From NCBI GenBank assembly GCA_964427535.1, contig CAYRVF010000010.1, positions 1-61,978 of the forward strand: a stretch of DNA of 61,978 bases, in the 5' to 3' direction. Each line of letters begins with the position of its first letter. The stretch's first letter is position 1. This DNA is from CAYRVF01 sp964427535. Lineage in GTDB: Bacteria > Chloroflexota > Ktedonobacteria > Ktedonobacterales > JADMIN01. The position numbers and the translations under genes were made by a program. Positions 23,522-31,709 of the stretch are shown here, piece after piece. The notes beneath the pieces were generated by a model. That model worked only from the letters and a program-made list of their open reading frames with translations. It was not told the origin of the DNA and ran no database searches.

Positions 23522-24814
23522 ATGAGTGGAGGAAAGGAATCCGTCGAGGAGATCGATGACGCCGAGCAGGTCGCTCCCGCGCCAGCGCAACAGGCCACCC
23601 ATGTAAACGCCGCTGAGCCATCTCCCGGCATTTCGCGGCGTCTGCTGTTCGTCTTCGCGCTCTCATGCGGCCTCGTGGTTGCGAACCTGTATTACGCCCA
23701 GCCGATGCTCGCGGTGATGGCGCGTGACTTCCACACTTCGAGTGACGCGGTGGGGCAGATCGTGACGCTGACACAGATCGGCTACGCGGCGGGGCTGCTG
23801 CTGCTAGTGCCGCTCGGCGACTTGCTCGACCGGCGGCGCCTGGTGGTGCGGGTGCTGCTGGCGACGGCCGCGGCGCTGACCATCTCGGCGATGGCCCCGT
23901 CGCTGGACGTGCTCATCGCGGCGAGCCTGTTGGTGGGCCTTACGTCGGTGGTGGTGCAGGTGCTCGTGCCGTTCGCGGCGAGTCTGGCGAACAATGCCGA
24001 GCGTGGGCGCGTCGTCGGCACGGTGATGAGCGGACTGTTGATTGGCGTGCTGCTCTCGCGCACCTTCGCCGGACTGGTGAGCCAGGTATTCGGGTGGCGC
24101 GCGGTCTACGGCATCGCGGCGGCGCTGATGGTGCTGCTGATCGTCGTGCTCCGCTCGGAGCTACCGCAGCCGCCGAAGATGCCCGTCACGCTCTCGTACG
24201 GTCAACTGCTGCGCTCCGTCGGCACGCTGATGCGCACGGAGCCTCTGCTGCGCCGCCGGTCCCTATACGGGGCGTTGGCCTTCGCGGCGTTCAGTGTCCT
24301 GTGGACGAGCATCGCGTTTCTGCTGGTGCGCCCACCATATAGCTACGGGCAGGCGGTGATCGGCCTCTTCGGGCTCGTCGGCGCGGCGGGCGCGCTCACC
24401 GCTTCGATCGCCGGACGCTGGTCGGATCGTGGCTGGGCGCGGGCCGCGACGGGCGGGTTTCTGCTAGTCGCGCTGGTGGGGTTTGTCTTCATCTGGTTGG
24501 GGCAATCGTCGCTTGTCGCGCTGCTCGTCGGCATCGTGCTGCTCGACCTTGGCGCGCAAGGCACGCAGGTGACTAACCAGGGCGAAATCTACCGGCTGCA
24601 TCCCGAGGCGCGCAGCCGCATCACGACCGCGTACATGGTCTCGTATTTCATCGGTGGGTCGGTCGGCTCGGCCACCTCCGCCGTCGTCTACGCCCACTAT
24701 GGCTGGGCGGGTGTAAGCCTCCTCGGCGCCGCCTTCATCGCCACCGCCCTCGTGTTCTGGCTCACCGAGCTGCGGCCCGCCGCCCAGCGGAAGTCGCAGG
24801 CGGCACGCGCGTGA
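23522..24814 (+). CDS. MFS transporter, DHA1-type drug/metabolite exporter
   Basis: 430 residues with about 12 membrane segments after a 35-residue acidic cytoplasmic N-terminus. The loop 2-3 motif is GDLLDRRRLVVR, matching the MFS motif A pattern GxxxDRxGRR; the early block ANLYYAQPMLAVMA is characteristic of the YnfM/DHA1 exporters related to AraJ. The ATG at 23522 follows a GAGAG element. It probably exports a small organic compound or drug by proton antiport. It is convergent with the TfoX-like gene (33 nt between stops). Confidence 0.9.
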   Translation: MSGGKESVEEIDDAEQVAPAPAQQATHVNAAEPSPGISRRLLFVFALSCGLVVANLYYAQPMLAVMARDFHTSSDAVGQIVTLTQIGYAAGLLLLVPLGDLLDRRRLVVRVLLATAAALTISAMAPSLDVLIAASLLVGLTSVVVQVLVPFAASLANNAERGRVVGTVMSGLLIGVLLSRTFAGLVSQVFGWRAVYGIAAALMVLLIVVLRSELPQPPKMPVTLSYGQLLRSVGTLMRTEPLLRRRSLYGALAFAAFSVLWTSIAFLLVRPPYSYGQAVIGLFGLVGAAGALTASIAGRWSDRGWARAATGGFLLVALVGFVFIWLGQSSLVALLVGIVLLDLGAQGTQVTNQGEIYRLHPEARSRITTAYMVSYFIGGSVGSATSAVVYAHYGWAGVSLLGAAFIATALVFWLTELRPAAQRKSQAARA

Positions 24815-24847
24815 GCGTAACCAAGAGCGCCGCTGTGATCTGCTCGC

Positions 24848-25198
24848 TCACCGTCTCGAGTCGACGAACACCATCGCTTCTCGTGCCAGCGCCAGCCAGT
24901 CCTGGGTAGAGGTTGGGGCGAGGGAGAGCCATTCGTTCATCGGGCGGCCTTTGCCGGCGTCGAAGCGGTCGCCGTCCCCTGAGGCGACGAGCGTGTCCAC
25001 CCGCTGGCGCGGCAGCTTCACGACGAGCCGGCCGCGCGTGAGCATGGCGAAGATCTTCTTGTCGACGCGCAGGGCCGACGAGCCGAATCCCCGCTTCGAT
25101 TCGGCGCCCTCCGCCGGGAGGGTAACGCCTGGCGTGCCGCGGAACTCGTCGACAAGGTCCGCGAAACGGTCTTCTGGCGTTGTCGAAGTCTGACTCAT
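24848..25198 (-). CDS. TfoX N-terminal-like / MmcQ-YjbR-like small protein
   Basis: 116 residues. The core KRGFGSSALRV, KIFAMLTRGRLVVKLP and DAGKGRPMNEWL matches small soluble proteins annotated as TfoX N-terminal-like or YjbR-like, with no catalytic residues known to me. The ATG at 25198 has GGAGGAG about 10 nt upstream. It is the last gene of the long minus-strand run, 46 nt after the nitronate monooxygenase, so it may be co-transcribed with it. Function unknown. Confidence 0.7.
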   Translation of the reverse strand: MSQTSTTPEDRFADLVDEFRGTPGVTLPAEGAESKRGFGSSALRVDKKIFAMLTRGRLVVKLPRQRVDTLVASGDGDRFDAGKGRPMNEWLSLAPTSTQDWLALAREAMVFVDSRR

Positions 25199-25244
25199 GA
25201 TTGGGATATCTCCTCCCCACTTGACTGCCACAGCCGTCTCACAC

Positions 25245-26333
25245 TCATTCCACCTGCGCCGTGCCGAGGAGCGCACGCACCTGCGCGTCCACGTCGGCCA
25301 CGATCTCGGCGGCGGACTTCGTGCCAGCGAGATGTGCCGCCTGGCCCGCCCACAGCGCAAGATATTCGGCGCGGCCCTGTTGCCCAGCTGCCCGTCGAAT
25401 ATCCCGCGTGAGCGCATGCTGGATGGGATACGGCAATATCTCCTCGGCGGGTTCGGCCAGCCCCTCGCTCAACTCGTTGGGGATGCCACGCGCGAGCTTG
25501 CCTGAGATGCCACGAATGAGCGTGGTGGTGTCGTCGGCGCTACGGAGGATCGCCGCCTTCTGGGCCGCTGGAGCGCCGCTCTCCGATGACGTGAGGAAGG
25601 CTGTGCCCATCTGCGCGCCCGCCGCCCCCAGCGCGAGCGCCGCGACGACACCACGTCCGTCCATGACGCCGCCCGCTGCGATCACTGGCACCGACACCGC
25701 GTCGACTACCTGCGGGACGAGCGCCAGTGTACCGACAAGTGAGCGCTCCGCCGGGGCCAGGAAGGATGCCCGGTGACCGCCCGCCTCGCTGCCCTGCGCG
25801 ACGATCATGTCCACACCCGCGTCCTCCAGGCTGCGCGCCTCGCGCACCGTCGTCGCCGTTCCGATGAGCGTCGTGCCGCGCTGCTTGAACTGCCGCAGCA
25901 CCTCGGGCGCCGGGATGCCGAAGACGAAGCTGAAGATGCGCACATTTTCGTCCAGCAGCACGGCGACCTGCTCCGCGAACGGCTCGGCGTAGCGCTCTGG
26001 CAGTGGCACGTCGGAGAGCCCGACGGCGTCGCGATAGGGCCGCAGCCGTGCAGCCATCGCCGCCATTCGGCCCGGATCGCCGCTCGCCGGTTCGGGCGCG
26101 AAGAGGTTGACGGCAAACGGTCGGTCAGTCAGCGTGCGAATCGCGCGGATCGAGGCCCGCAGCGCCTCTGGCGCGAGGTATCCCGCGCCGAGACTGCCCA
26201 GTCCGCCCGCGTTGGCAACTGCGGCCACAAGTTCTGGATTGGCTGCCGCCCCGGCGAGCGGCGCCTGAATGATCGGGAAGGTGATGCCGAGCCGCTGGAT
26301 GATGGCCGTCGTTGGCCAGCGTAAGGACCCCAC
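25245..26333 (-). CDS. Nitronate monooxygenase (2-nitropropane dioxygenase family)
   Basis: 362-residue FMN TIM-barrel protein that oxidises alkyl nitronates such as propionate-3-nitronate. Family blocks: ITFPIIQAPLAGAAANPELVAAV at the start, QGSEAGGHRA (FMN and catalytic-region motif), and VIAAGGVMDGRGVVAALALGA for phosphate binding. The start is GTG at 26331-26333 with AAGGAGAG directly before it (6-nt spacing); the upstream open frame lacks a better site. It is 38 nt after the SCO6745-family gene on the same strand, so it belongs to or trails the type III PKS operon. Confidence 0.9.
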   Translation of the reverse strand: MGSLRWPTTAIIQRLGITFPIIQAPLAGAAANPELVAAVANAGGLGSLGAGYLAPEALRASIRAIRTLTDRPFAVNLFAPEPASGDPGRMAAMAARLRPYRDAVGLSDVPLPERYAEPFAEQVAVLLDENVRIFSFVFGIPAPEVLRQFKQRGTTLIGTATTVREARSLEDAGVDMIVAQGSEAGGHRASFLAPAERSLVGTLALVPQVVDAVSVPVIAAGGVMDGRGVVAALALGAAGAQMGTAFLTSSESGAPAAQKAAILRSADDTTTLIRGISGKLARGIPNELSEGLAEPAEEILPYPIQHALTRDIRRAAGQQGRAEYLALWAGQAAHLAGTKSAAEIVADVDAQVRALLGTAQVE

Positions 26334-26371
26334 AATTCTCTCCTTGCACAGAACTCTCGCATGCCGCAGCG

Positions 26372-27259
26372 TCACGGCCAGGGAACGCCCATAGGATTGG
26401 GAATCGGGATGCCGCCCGCGCGGACAATCGCGTCGCTGAGTGGCCACGCGAGCGCTTGCAGGCGGGCGACCCGCTCGGGACCAAGTGCGGCCCATGGGCG
26501 CGCGGCGAGCATGTCCGTTCGGTCTTCGATCGCCTGGCGACCCCGGCGGCCGGTCTCGGTGAGCATGCCCGAGGCGTCGAGCCAGCCGCGAGCGCGCAGG
26601 CGGTCTTCAGCAGCCGCCCATTCCTCATCGCTCCAGCCGCGGTGTGGTTGAATCGCCTCGCGCGGCACCGCCCCGGTTCCCACGAGTGTGACGTGCGCCT
26701 CGCAGCCATCCACGCCTTCGGCCATCAACGAGGCGACGTGGCCGTCGCCGCGAAATTCTCGCAGCAGTGTGGCGGCGTGCCAGAGAGCCAGGTGCGACTG
26801 CTCGGGCCAGGGCAGGGCGAGATGCGCGGCGAAGAGCGGGCGCCCGGCGACATCGCACGCTTCGGCGGCGGCGCGAGCGAGGGCTGCGGCCTCGGCGACC
26901 TCCGGCGAGGCGACCATATCACCCAGCATGCGGCGCAGGGCGGTATCGGCGGCCGCAAAGCGCGCGGCAAGTACGCGCTCGGGAGTCGAGAAGCTCCAGG
27001 CGTCGGGAATGGCGCGCGCCACCATACGGGGATGAAAGTTGTAAAAGGTCGCGGCGACGAGGTTGGCGGAGGCGGCTCCCAGGGCGGCCGAGCGCGAGGC
27101 GAAGTAGCCCATCCAGTAGCCCTTGAGTCCAGCATCGGCGAAATTGGCGCGCGCCTCAGGCGCGAAGTAGATCATCGCGTGGTATGGCTCGAACGTCCGC
27201 CACATCCGCCGCGCCAGGTCATCAGGTGTCGTGCGGCTGGAGCTTCCCGTTGGCTGCAT
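26372..27259 (-). CDS. SCO6745 family protein (helix-rich, SalK-like)
   Basis: 295 residues. It matches the actinobacterial SCO6745/SalK-type family by its opening (RRMWRTFEPYHAMIYFAPEA), then GYFASRSAALG, FYNFHPRMVARAIPDAW, and the winged-helix-like end with RGWSDEEW and LTETGRRGRQAIEDRTD. Biochemical function is not established to my knowledge. The ATG at 27259 has AAGGAGGA upstream. It sits in the same direction as the UbiA gene, 59 nt after its stop, and before the nitronate monooxygenase. Confidence 0.8.
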   Translation of the reverse strand: MQPTGSSSRTTPDDLARRMWRTFEPYHAMIYFAPEARANFADAGLKGYWMGYFASRSAALGAASANLVAATFYNFHPRMVARAIPDAWSFSTPERVLAARFAAADTALRRMLGDMVASPEVAEAAALARAAAEACDVAGRPLFAAHLALPWPEQSHLALWHAATLLREFRGDGHVASLMAEGVDGCEAHVTLVGTGAVPREAIQPHRGWSDEEWAAAEDRLRARGWLDASGMLTETGRRGRQAIEDRTDMLAARPWAALGPERVARLQALAWPLSDAIVRAGGIPIPNPMGVPWP

Positions 27260-27318
27260 GCGTGTCCTCCTTCGTTTCAGCTTCCGCATGCGAGCGTCTC
27301 GCATCGGACATCTCGATT

Positions 27319-28197
27319 TTACAGCACGGCGGAGAGCAGCCAGCCCGTAACCGTGATCAGCCCTGCGGCAACCGTCAACGCGAAATTCGCACGCAGCCGG
27401 CTCCGCTCCGGCCACCCCGAGAGGCGGGCGACGAGCGCGGCGGCGAGGATCACGAGCGCGACCAGCGCCGCGGTCGTAAGCAGCACTCCCCATCGCGCTG
27501 GTGTGAGTCCGGTGACGGCAAGGAGCACGATCAGCAGGTTCGCGCCGACCACGCAGAGCCAACTGGTGAGGAGCGCTTTGTCTCCCAGCAGTTGCGTCAG
27601 CCCGTGCGCGCTCGCCGCGCTATCGGCGGCGTAGTCGGGCAGGGCGTCCGCCAGATGAACGGCGATGCCAAGCGCCAGAATGAGCGGGAAGGTCCAGTAC
27701 AGCGCTGGCGTGACTCGCGCGAAGAGGTCCCAGGCGAGCAAGGGCACGAGCGGGAAGGCGAGGCCCATCACCACCCCGCCGAGCGGCGTCGACTTCAGCC
27801 CGAGGTCGTAGGCGATGCCAAGCACCAGGAACGCCGTTACAATCGCGAGCGGTGTCAGCCCGTACGGCGCGTAGCACACGACCATCAGCACGATGAGGGC
27901 GGCAGTCGCTCCGAGCGCGATGCCGGGCGCGAGCACGCCGCGCGCCACGGGTTTCGCTTTCTGGCTCAGCAGGTCGGCCTCACGGTCGCAGTAATCGTTG
28001 AGCGCGCTGATGGCGAACTGCAGCGCGATCATGCCGACCACCGTGACGAGCAGGGTGCGCGGATCGGGACGGCCACGCGCCGCGAGCACCGCGAAGAGTG
28101 CGTAGGCGAGCGCGGTCACGAGGCTCGGCCCCGGATGCATCAGCACCCAGAGGCCGCTCAACTGCTGACGCTTGCTGACGCCGATCTTCATGCTCAC
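27319..28197 (-). CDS. UbiA-family membrane prenyltransferase
   Basis: 292 residues, about eight or nine membrane helices. Transfers an isoprenoid chain from a diphosphate onto an aromatic acceptor. The first Mg-diphosphate motif is Asn67-Asp-x-x-Asp-x-x-x-Asp75 (NDYCDREAD); the second is in LADALPDYAAD; YDLGLKST follows the chlorophyll-synthase/UbiA pattern. The start is GTG at 28197, 6 nt after GAGGAGG; the ATG six bases later is the alternative. Only 3 nt separate it from the O-methyltransferase stop, so they are coupled. In this operon the acceptor is probably the type III polyketide product. Confidence 0.9.
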   Translation of the reverse strand: MSMKIGVSKRQQLSGLWVLMHPGPSLVTALAYALFAVLAARGRPDPRTLLVTVVGMIALQFAISALNDYCDREADLLSQKAKPVARGVLAPGIALGATAALIVLMVVCYAPYGLTPLAIVTAFLVLGIAYDLGLKSTPLGGVVMGLAFPLVPLLAWDLFARVTPALYWTFPLILALGIAVHLADALPDYAADSAASAHGLTQLLGDKALLTSWLCVVGANLLIVLLAVTGLTPARWGVLLTTAALVALVILAAALVARLSGWPERSRLRANFALTVAAGLITVTGWLLSAVL

Positions 28198-28200
28198 CGG

Positions 28201-29322
28201 CTACCTCCTCACATGCTCGTCAGTCTGGGCGCTCGCGGCCGGCGGTATCGCACTCACAGCGCCATTCCCGTGTGCGTGCGGCTTTCTGCCGATTTGCAGA
28301 CCCTGCCCAGGTGCCGTGACCAGCCGGAGCGGTCGCCTCGGGAGCAGCCCGGCCCGCGCTTGCCACGCCGCTAGCTCGTCGAAGGACCAGACTCCGGACG
28401 CGCTGGTCAGCGCGTAATACAGGCCGCCCAGCCCGGCGGGCATGCGGGCGCTCCGGCGTGCGCGCTCACGGATGCCATCCTGAATGATCCACACTCCGCC
28501 GGGACGCAGTGCGGCCGCGATGCGCCCGGCCAGCGTCTGGATGTCGCCGGGGTCGAAGTGATGCAGCAGGTTCGCGACGTAGATCACATCATAGGTGGCC
28601 GTGCCGAGATCGGCCGTCAGGGTGTTCCCGGCGACCCGGCGAATGCGCGAGTCCACAGACGCGAGCTGGGGCGGCAGTGGCGGCGCGCTCGTCAGCGCCT
28701 CAGGCAGATCGAGCACCGTCGCGCGGAGGTCGGGATGCCGCTGGCACCAGAGTGCCGCCGCGAGCCCATGCCCACCGCCCACGTCGAGCAGTTCCGTCGC
28801 CCCTGCTGGCAGACGCACGCGCCAGATGACCTCGGGCAGCGTCAGCCGGGCGATCGAAGCCATGCCGCGCTGATAAAGTGCCCATCCGTCATCGGAGAGC
28901 TGGTCGTGGATGTCAACCGGCTCGCCGGTGCGCACGAAGTCTTCCAGGTGCCCGAGCCAGTCCCACTGGAGATAGTTAAACTGCAGGTAGGCGTTCACGG
29001 TGTTCGGGCTGTCGGAGCGCAGCCAACGCCGCCCCGCGCGCGTGAGCCGGTACAGCCCGTGCTGCTCGGCGACGTAGCCCGCGCTCACCAGCACGTCGAG
29101 CAGCGCCGTCGTCGCCCGCGCGTCGGTCTGACTCTGCGCGGCGACGTTCTCGGCGGCGAGCGGCCCCGCGCTAAGCGCGTCGAAGATGCCGAGTTGCGCG
29201 CCCGCCATGATGCTCCGTGCGAGCACCAGCGGCGGGAAGCTCTCGACAATCGGGAGCGGCACTCTGCCGGTCGCCAGCGCCAGGCGCTCGAACACCGTTT
29301 GAGCGATGACGCCGAAGCGCAT
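28201..29322 (-). CDS. SAM-dependent O-methyltransferase, CrtF/plant-OMT type
   Basis: 373 residues. It has an N-terminal winged-helix dimerisation domain (about 25-100; LGIFDALSAGPL, then a YRLTRAGRRWL turn) and a Rossmann domain with motif I LLDVGGGHG (about residue 182) and HHFDPGDIQTLAGRI, as in hydroxyneurosporene and polyketide O-methyltransferases. It methylates a hydroxyl on an aromatic or polyene product. It is 21 nt after the type III PKS and 3 nt before UbiA, so it is in the same transcript. The last 30 residues are Pro/Ala-rich and probably disordered. Confidence 0.9.
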   Translation of the reverse strand: MRFGVIAQTVFERLALATGRVPLPIVESFPPLVLARSIMAGAQLGIFDALSAGPLAAENVAAQSQTDARATTALLDVLVSAGYVAEQHGLYRLTRAGRRWLRSDSPNTVNAYLQFNYLQWDWLGHLEDFVRTGEPVDIHDQLSDDGWALYQRGMASIARLTLPEVIWRVRLPAGATELLDVGGGHGLAAALWCQRHPDLRATVLDLPEALTSAPPLPPQLASVDSRIRRVAGNTLTADLGTATYDVIYVANLLHHFDPGDIQTLAGRIAAALRPGGVWIIQDGIRERARRSARMPAGLGGLYYALTSASGVWSFDELAAWQARAGLLPRRPLRLVTAPGQGLQIGRKPHAHGNGAVSAIPPAASAQTDEHVRR

Positions 29323-29343
29323 CCTTTTCCTCTCTTCCGCGCG

Positions 29344-30447
29344 CTAGAACCGTACGAGACAGGTTTCGAGCGTCAGCCCTGGCCCGAAGGCCATCATCAC
29401 GCCCCACTCGCCGCGTTGTGGCACGCCCGACTTCATCAGCGCCTCCAGAATCAGCAGAATGGTCGCCGAGGAGCAGTTGCCATGATCGCGCAAAATCTGC
29501 CACGAGAGCGCCATCTGCTCGTCACTCAGCTCCAGTTGCCGCTGGATCACGGTCAGGATGCTCGGGCCGCCCGGATGCACCATCCAGTGCGTGATGTCGG
29601 AGGGGTGTAGGCCGTGGGGGCCGAGCAGGCCGTCGATGACGGGACCGATGTTGCGCCGCAGCGTGATGGGCACGCGCGGCGAGAGGCTCATGAGGAAGCC
29701 TTCGTCGGCGATTGTCCACGTCATCTGCTCCGCGCTGGCGTAGTCGGCGGCGCAAAACATGTCGACGATCTCCGGGCCGCGCGCCTCTTCGCTGTCACGC
29801 TCATTGCCGATCAGCAGCGCCGCTGCGCCATCGCCAAAAAGCGAACACGCGGCCAGCACCTCGGGGTTCTCGGTTGGCGAGAAATGCAGGCTGGAGAGCT
29901 CGATCGAGAGCATCGCCACGGTCGCCTTGGGATAGGCCCGCGCAGTGGCTAGACTGTGGCGCAATCCAGCCAGGGCGCCAAAACAGCCCATGTGCCCGAT
30001 GATGGTCCGCCGAATGGTCGGGGCCATGCCCAACTCACGCGCCAGCAGAATATCCAGGCCGGGAGCCGTATACCCGGTGCAGGAGACGACCACGAAGTCC
30101 GTGATGTCCTGAACGGTGCGCAGGCTTTCCGCATCCGCGAGTGCCGCCCGCACCGCTTCGCTACCGAGCGCTGGCGCGACCTCGCGGTAGGTGACCATGC
30201 GTTCGCCGGTCGTGTGCCTGCGCTGATAGAAGTCCCACATATCGATGGCATACCGGCGCCGCTCGACCTTGGCCGCGTCGAATGTCTGGGCGAGCGCGCG
30301 TGCGCGACCGGCCAGCTGTGGATCGTCCTGCCAATTCGGCCCTAGAACATGATGCCGCACGATCGCCAGGATTTCGTTCTGCGTATATGGGAATGCTGGT
30401 TGAGCAGAGGCAAGGGCCAGGAAGCGTGGATTGGATGCGGGACGCAT
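29344..30447 (-). CDS. Type III polyketide synthase (chalcone/stilbene synthase superfamily)
   Basis: 367-residue thiolase-fold enzyme that builds aromatic or pyrone polyketides from an acyl-CoA starter and malonyl-CoA. The catalytic triad is intact: Cys155 in GHMGCFGAL, His291 in WMVHPGGPSIL and Asn324 in DHGNCSSATI, with the C-terminal FGPGLTLE loop. It lacks plant-type features and looks like bacterial alkylresorcinol/alkylpyrone or RppA-like enzymes; the starter unit cannot be told. It lies between the FAD enzyme (44 nt upstream) and the O-methyltransferase (21 nt downstream). Confidence 0.95.
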   Translation of the reverse strand: MRPASNPRFLALASAQPAFPYTQNEILAIVRHHVLGPNWQDDPQLAGRARALAQTFDAAKVERRRYAIDMWDFYQRRHTTGERMVTYREVAPALGSEAVRAALADAESLRTVQDITDFVVVSCTGYTAPGLDILLARELGMAPTIRRTIIGHMGCFGALAGLRHSLATARAYPKATVAMLSIELSSLHFSPTENPEVLAACSLFGDGAAALLIGNERDSEEARGPEIVDMFCAADYASAEQMTWTIADEGFLMSLSPRVPITLRRNIGPVIDGLLGPHGLHPSDITHWMVHPGGPSILTVIQRQLELSDEQMALSWQILRDHGNCSSATILLILEALMKSGVPQRGEWGVMMAFGPGLTLETCLVRF

Positions 30448-30491
30448 GGGAGGAGTCCTCGTTCTTTCTGATCGACGGATGCCCCGCGATC

Positions 30492-31709
30492 CTACACGAC
30501 CAACCTCAGCAAATACCCCGGCCGCAACACCGCGCTCGTCGGCAGAAAGTCGCCCGTAACGGCCACGACGGTATCGGCCATGCCCTTGCGGCGGCTGAGT
30601 CTGTCGGCGATGTGGTCCATCAGCGGCGGCACCTGCACCGCCGACTGGATGATCTGCTCGATCAGACGCTTGCCGCGAAACTCCTCACGGTGCCGCTGGT
30701 CATAGACGGCGAGGTGTCGCGCGTCCAACTCGTCGCGTGCGAGGGCGGGCACGGCGACACTCGCCACCAGCTCTGCGCCGCGCAAGCCGCGATAGATGCC
30801 CTCGCCGGTGAAGGGGTCGTAGTAGCCGGTGGCGTCGCCGACCAGCAGCAGCCGCTCGCCCGAGACGCGCCGCGCCCGCACCGTGAGGCGGCTGACTGTC
30901 ATCGTGTGTCGCTCGACGATCAGCGCACCGAGCCGGTCGCGCAGCGCCGGGAAGCTGGTGAGCGCGGCGAGCAAGAACGCCTCGGGCTTGCCCGCGATTC
31001 GCGCCCCGTCGCGGCGCTCGTCGACCACCATCGCGACGTTGCACAGATCGCCGGTGCCTTGCGGCTCTAGCGCCGCGATGCCCACGTAGCGACGTCCTGC
31101 GACATGCATCTCGCCGTACTCGTCGAATCCGGCGATACCCCGTATATGGGCGACCAGCGCGATCTTGCGCATGCGCGCCGTCACATGCAGGTTCAGGCGA
31201 CGCGCGACTGTTGAGTGCAGCCCGTCGGCCGCGATCAGCAGACGTGCATCGATAGTCCCCGCGACGCCGACGCCGTGCAGGCGGTAGCCGTCGCCGAGCG
31301 CCTCCACCTGACCCACGCGCCAGCCCTCGCGCACCTCCGCGCCCGCCCGCCGCGCGCCCTCCACGATGGCCGCGTCCAGCCGGGAGCGCGGAATGACCAA
31401 CCCCGTCTCATAGAGACTGCTTCCATCGGGGCCGCGTGTGGCGGCGAAGTCTCCCTGAAACATGCGGCCGTGTGGCGCGAAGATGCGAAATCCGCGCAGG
31501 CGATTGGGTCGCGCCGCGTCGAGCAGGTCGTCGATGCCGAGCTGGCGCAACAGTGGCTCCGCCGCGGGACTCAGATACTCTGCGCAGGGCTTGTGACGCG
31601 GAAATGTGGCGCGATCGACAAGCACTACACGCAGCCCGGCGCGCGCCAGATGCACCGCGCTTGAGGCTCCTGCCGGACCGCCGCCGACGATGGCGACGTC
31701 ATACCGCAT
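30492..31709 (-). CDS. FAD-dependent oxidoreductase, geranylgeranyl-reductase/hydroxylase family
   Basis: 405 residues. The N-terminal FAD site VAIVGGGPAGASSA (residues 5-18) with an acidic ribose contact in VVLVDRA, a mid-protein LLIAADGLHS motif, and GDATGYYDPFTGEGI for the FAD diphosphate. Relatives either saturate isoprenoid chains (BchP/ChlP) or hydroxylate phenols, and the sequence alone does not decide. In the operon both would make sense: reducing the prenyl tail, or oxidising the polyketide ring to a quinone as SrsC does for resorcinols. The start overlaps the preceding methyltransferase stop by 11 nt. Confidence 0.88.
   Translation of the reverse strand: MRYDVAIVGGGPAGASSAVHLARAGLRVVLVDRATFPRHKPCAEYLSPAAEPLLRQLGIDDLLDAARPNRLRGFRIFAPHGRMFQGDFAATRGPDGSSLYETGLVIPRSRLDAAIVEGARRAGAEVREGWRVGQVEALGDGYRLHGVGVAGTIDARLLIAADGLHSTVARRLNLHVTARMRKIALVAHIRGIAGFDEYGEMHVAGRRYVGIAALEPQGTGDLCNVAMVVDERRDGARIAGKPEAFLLAALTSFPALRDRLGALIVERHTMTVSRLTVRARRVSGERLLLVGDATGYYDPFTGEGIYRGLRGAELVASVAVPALARDELDARHLAVYDQRHREEFRGKRLIEQIIQSAVQVPPLMDHIADRLSRRKGMADTVVAVTGDFLPTSAVLRPGYLLRLVV

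Noticed and set aside
26372..28197. UbiA plus FAD reductase plus CrtF-like methyltransferase as bacteriochlorophyll genes
   Set aside because: No magnesium chelatase, bch or reaction-centre genes are present and the type III PKS is central, so a photosynthesis cluster is unlikely here.
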